A DNA stretch of 64,000 nucleotides, from assembly GCA_963820955.1 (NCBI GenBank), contig CAWGCA010000047.1, positions 186,001 through 250,000 of the forward strand, read 5' to 3'. Positions 61,521 through 64,000 of this stretch are shown in pieces (within the stretch, counting starts at the first letter, position 1; each line of letters opens with the position of its first letter). Both the position numbers and the translations under genes were made by a program. The notes beneath the pieces are model-generated. The model was not told where the DNA came from. It searched no databases and saw only the letters and a program-made list of their open reading frames with translations. This DNA comes from CAWGCA01 sp963820955 (lineage in GTDB: Bacteria; Pseudomonadota; Gammaproteobacteria; Chromatiales; Chromatiaceae).

Positions 61521-61701
61521 TGCTTTACCGGGCCGGCGGTAGTGGCGCCGTAAGGTGTGGTGGCGAACCAAATCGATAGTCGGGCGGATGCCAGGCAGGT
61601 CCGATGTCTATTATCCACTGCTGGTAAGTGCTTTGTAATATAATGAAACGCTCAGGTACCGTGTGTTTTGTGGTGACCATCCGAAACTCAAAGGATTACC
61701 G

Positions 61702-62880
61702 GTGTTAAGGAAATTCCATACCATCTCAGATCGTAAGATCCGAATCGCGCTTGTCGGTTGTGGCCGGATATCGGGGAAGCATTTTGACTCGGTGGAGAAA
61801 CACAAGGATCGGGTCGAACTGGTAGCAGTTTGTGATACCAACCGGGGGCGTCTCGACGACGCGATAGCGAGGACCGGGGCGGAAGGCTTTGATCATCTGG
61901 ACGATCTACTTGAACAAAGCAGCGCGGATCTGGTGGTGCTGACCACGCCCAGTGGCCTGCACCCGGACCAAACGGTCTCCATTGCAGAGAGAGGCCGGCA
62001 TGTGATGACGGAAAAGCCGATGGCGACCCGCTGGCAGGATGGCCTGCGTATGGTCCAGGCCTGTGACGATGCGGGCGTCAGGCTGTTCGTGGTCAAGCAG
62101 AATCGGCGCAACGCTACGCTGCAATTGTTGAAGCGTGCGGCGAAGCAGAAGCGTTTCGGTCGGATCTACATGGTGGTGATCAACGTTTTCTGGACCCGGC
62201 CTCAGTCTTATTATGACATGGATGCCTGGCGCGGTACCTGGGAGTTCGATGGCGGCGCGTTGATGAATCAGGCCAGTCACTACGTCGATTTGCTCGACTG
62301 GCTGATTGGGCCGATCGAGAGTGTTCAAGCCTACACAGGCACCTTGGCCAGGGATATCGAGGTGGAAGACACGGCCACCATGAGCGTACGCTGGCGTTCC
62401 GGTGCCATGGGCTCGATGAACGTCACCATGCTCACTTATCCGAAAAATCTGGAGGGCTCCATCACCATCATCGGGGAGAAGGGTACGGTGCGGGTCGGCG
62501 GCGTAGCGGTCAACGAGATCCAGCACTGGGAATTTGACCAGCCGCACTCCGACGATGCGGCAGTGAAAGAGGCCACCTACGAGACCACATCAGTGTACGG
62601 GTTCGGACATCCGCTCTATTACGACAACGTGATCAAGACTCTGCGCGGGGAAGCGGAACCGGAAACCGATGGCCGGGAAGGTCTGCGCTCGCTGGAGATG
62701 CTGATCGCGGCCTATCTGTCGGCGCGGGATGGGCGGCGCGTCTCACTGCCGCTGGAGTATTGCAGGATACCGGCATGGCATGTCAGGTACACGAAACCGC
62801 CATCGTCGACCCGGGTGCAAAGATCGGGGACAGCACCCGCATCTGGCACTGGGTACACATCTGCGGCGGGGCGGAGATAG
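61702..62880 (+). CDS. wbpB: UDP-GlcNAcA 3-dehydrogenase-like oxidoreductase (Gfo/Idh/MocA, WbpB)
   Basis: 392 residues from a GTG at 61702 (AAAGGA 6 bases upstream); a GTG at 61663 is also open. The Rossmann site is IRIALVGCGRISGKHFDSV, with the EKPMATRW motif typical of Gfo/Idh/MocA enzymes. Overall it matches WbpB/WlbA, which oxidises UDP-GlcNAcA at C3 before amination. The natural end is around LPLEY (62758), yet the frame runs on for 39 residues (CRIPAWHVRYTKPP onward) inside the wbpD coding region, overlapping it by 106 bases. Loss of a stop by a small indel near 62760 would explain this. Confidence 0.85.
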   Translation: MLRKFHTISDRKIRIALVGCGRISGKHFDSVEKHKDRVELVAVCDTNRGRLDDAIARTGAEGFDHLDDLLEQSSADLVVLTTPSGLHPDQTVSIAERGRHVMTEKPMATRWQDGLRMVQACDDAGVRLFVVKQNRRNATLQLLKRAAKQKRFGRIYMVVINVFWTRPQSYYDMDAWRGTWEFDGGALMNQASHYVDLLDWLIGPIESVQAYTGTLARDIEVEDTATMSVRWRSGAMGSMNVTMLTYPKNLEGSITIIGEKGTVRVGGVAVNEIQHWEFDQPHSDDAAVKEATYETTSVYGFGHPLYYDNVIKTLRGEAEPETDGREGLRSLEMLIAAYLSARDGRRVSLPLEYCRIPAWHVRYTKPPSSTRVQRSGTAPASGTGYTSAAGRR

Positions 62881-63353
62881 GAGAGTCCTGTTCTCTCGGG
62901 CAGAATGTGTTCGTGGGTAACCGGGTCCGGATTGGCAATAACGTCAAGATTCAGAACAACGTGTCGGTCTACGACAATGTGACGCTGGAAGACGATGTAT
63001 TTTGCGGACCGAGCATGGTGTTTACCAATGTGTACAATCCCCGCGCCGCGGTCTCCAGGAAAGAAGAGTATCGGGATACTCTGGTCAAGCAGGGTGCGAC
63101 ACTGGGGGCCAATTGCACCATCGTCTGCGGTGTAACCCTCGGTCGCTACTCGTTTGTTGCTGCCGGTGCGGTGATCAACAAAGACGTGGGGGATTATGCG
63201 TTGATGGCCGGAGTGCCTGCCCGGCAGATCGGCTGGATGAGTGAGTATGGAGAGCGGCTCGATCTTCCCGTTGAAGGCGAGGGGGAAACAGTATGCCCGC
63301 ATTCGGGTGATATTTACGGATTGAGCGGAACCTTGCTGACAAAATTGGGATAG
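62775..63353 (+). CDS. wbpD: N-acetyltransferase with left-handed beta-helix (WbpD-like)
   Basis: 192 residues from the ATG at 62775 (CAGGA about 7 bases upstream). The hexapeptide repeats are plain: IGDSTRIWHWVHICGGAEIG, then IGNNVKIQNNVSVYDNVTLEDD, ending LGRYSFVAAGAVINKDV. WbpD/WlbB acetylate UDP-GlcNAc3NA at the 3-amino group during UDP-di-N-acetyl-mannosaminuronate synthesis. Its start lies inside the extended reading of wbpB. Its neighbours on both sides belong to the same pathway. Confidence 0.88.
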   Translation: MACQVHETAIVDPGAKIGDSTRIWHWVHICGGAEIGESCSLGQNVFVGNRVRIGNNVKIQNNVSVYDNVTLEDDVFCGPSMVFTNVYNPRAAVSRKEEYRDTLVKQGATLGANCTIVCGVTLGRYSFVAAGAVINKDVGDYALMAGVPARQIGWMSEYGERLDLPVEGEGETVCPHSGDIYGLSGTLLTKLG

Positions 63354-63361
63354 TTTCAATC

Positions 63362-64000
63362 ATGCAGTTTATCGACTTAAAGACACAGCAAGATCGGATC
63401 AGGGCGTCTATCGAGGCAAATATCAGGCGGGTATTGGACCACGGCCGCTACATCATGGGGCCGGAGGTCGCCGAACTTGAGCAGCGGTTGGCCGCTTTTG
63501 TCGGCGCTAAACACTGCATCGGCGTATCATCCGGCACCGACGCCCTGCTGATCGCCATGATGGCGCTGGAGGTGGGACCGGGCGACGAGGTTATCACCAC
63601 GCCGTTTACCTTCATTGCCACCGGTGAGATGATCGCGTTACTGGGCGCACAGCCTGTATTCGTCGATATCGACCCTCGGACCTACAATATCGATCCTGAG
63701 CGAATTGAGGCCGCCATCACCGCCAGGACCAAGGCAATCATGTCGGTTTCCCTGTACGGCCAGTGCGCCGATTTCGATGCCATCAATGCCATCGCCGACA
63801 AGCATGGCCTGCCGGTCATCGAGGATGGGGCGCAAAGCCTGGGCGCTACCTACAAGGGTCGTCAGTCCTGCGCCCTCTCCACCATCGGTTGCACGTCCTT
63901 TTTCCCATCCAAGCCGTTGGGAGGATACGGCGACGGAGGAGCCTGTTTCACCGATGATGATGCGCTGGCAAAAATCATGCGTGAGATTCGGGTGCATGGC
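63362..64000 (+). CDS. wbpE: DegT/DnrJ/EryC1 sugar aminotransferase (WbpE-like), partial
   Basis: 213 codons are visible before the window ends. The protein starts MQFIDLKTQQDRIRASIE and shows CIGVSSGTDALLIAMMALEV, PFTFIATGEMIALLGAQPVFVDID and IEDGAQSLGATYKG, the DegT/WbpE pattern. The catalytic lysine region (FFPSKPLGGYGDGG) is included. WbpE transfers an amino group to the 3-oxo sugar made by WbpB. The order WbpB, WbpD, WbpE fits the known pathway for UDP-ManNAc3NAcA. The gene runs off the right edge. Confidence 0.9.
   Translation, partial: MQFIDLKTQQDRIRASIEANIRRVLDHGRYIMGPEVAELEQRLAAFVGAKHCIGVSSGTDALLIAMMALEVGPGDEVITTPFTFIATGEMIALLGAQPVFVDIDPRTYNIDPERIEAAITARTKAIMSVSLYGQCADFDAINAIADKHGLPVIEDGAQSLGATYKGRQSCALSTIGCTSFFPSKPLGGYGDGGACFTDDDALAKIMREIRVHG

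Noticed and set aside
1..64000. CRISPR arrays, tRNA or rRNA genes, prophage or transposase genes
   Set aside because: I looked for regular spacer-repeat patterns, cloverleaf-like sequences and integrase or transposase motifs and found none convincing.

Overview
This 64-kb window looks like chromosome from a free-living or facultatively symbiotic gammaproteobacterium. It has high GC, dense operons, rhlB / trxA-rho synteny, a glnE-ilvE pair, a cysQ-nudE-yrfG group, MipA/OmpV and porin-type outer membrane proteins, and many lipoproteins. A sulfur-oxidising Chromatiales-like relative would fit, but that is inference. I see no rRNA, tRNA, CRISPR array, phage or transposase gene.

Layout. (1) 1-8.5 kb: a glycolate/hydroxyacid module. 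A minus-strand glcG-like/glcD/glcE operon runs off the left edge; divergent from it are a D-2-hydroxyacid dehydrogenase, a complete DctP-DctQ-DctM TRAP transporter and an amidase. (2) 8.6-12.1 kb: an OsmC protein, a tartronate-semialdehyde-reductase-like gene and mmsA, bracketed by two direct copies of a 151-bp non-coding element with four stem-loops, terminal inverted repeats and 5-bp flanking duplications. (3) 12.4-16.7 kb: a NYN-domain protein, a small HTH regulator, MipA/OmpV and a CDGSH protein. (4) 17-25 kb: a compact run of nine exported or membrane genes centred on a MotA/TolQ/ExbB-like channel, a TolR-like membrane/coiled-coil partner, a large lipoprotein and a lytic transglycosylase, ending with an orphan TAXI solute-binding protein. 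This is the best candidate for an undescribed system. (5) 25-39.6 kb: an amino-acid-type binding lipoprotein, a solo outer-membrane efflux lipoprotein, a beta-CASP nuclease, YegP, a P-type ATPase, an unusual CDGSH-CDGSH-Rieske-thiamine-diphosphate fusion enzyme behind an 11-codon leader ORF, a short porin and a lipoprotein MsrAB. (6) 39.7-52 kb: mostly housekeeping genes (GGDEF cyclase, double-thioredoxin protein, cysQ, nudE, yrfG, rhlB, trxA, rho, murU) plus a GCS2 ligase/aspartoacylase-like pair. (7) 52-54 kb: groES-groEL behind a perfect CIRCE operator, with both genes interrupted by many one-base indels. (8) 54.4-64 kb: glnE, ilvE, a zinc-ribbon gene, a second beta-CASP nuclease, then a nucleotide-sugar operon (wbpP-, wbpB-, wbpD- and wbpE-like) leaving the right edge. 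A decayed piece of the beta-CASP gene lies between wbpP and wbpB.

How it works together. Region 1 suggests uptake of a small organic acid by the TRAP transporter, oxidation of glycolate to glyoxylate by GlcDE(F), and reduction of hydroxypyruvate/glyoxylate or tartronate semialdehyde to glycerate. Region 4 looks like an ion-gradient-powered envelope machine with a cell-wall-cutting enzyme. The right end makes a UDP-amino-sugar, probably for a surface polysaccharide. All functions are read from sequence motifs and context only; no database search was possible.
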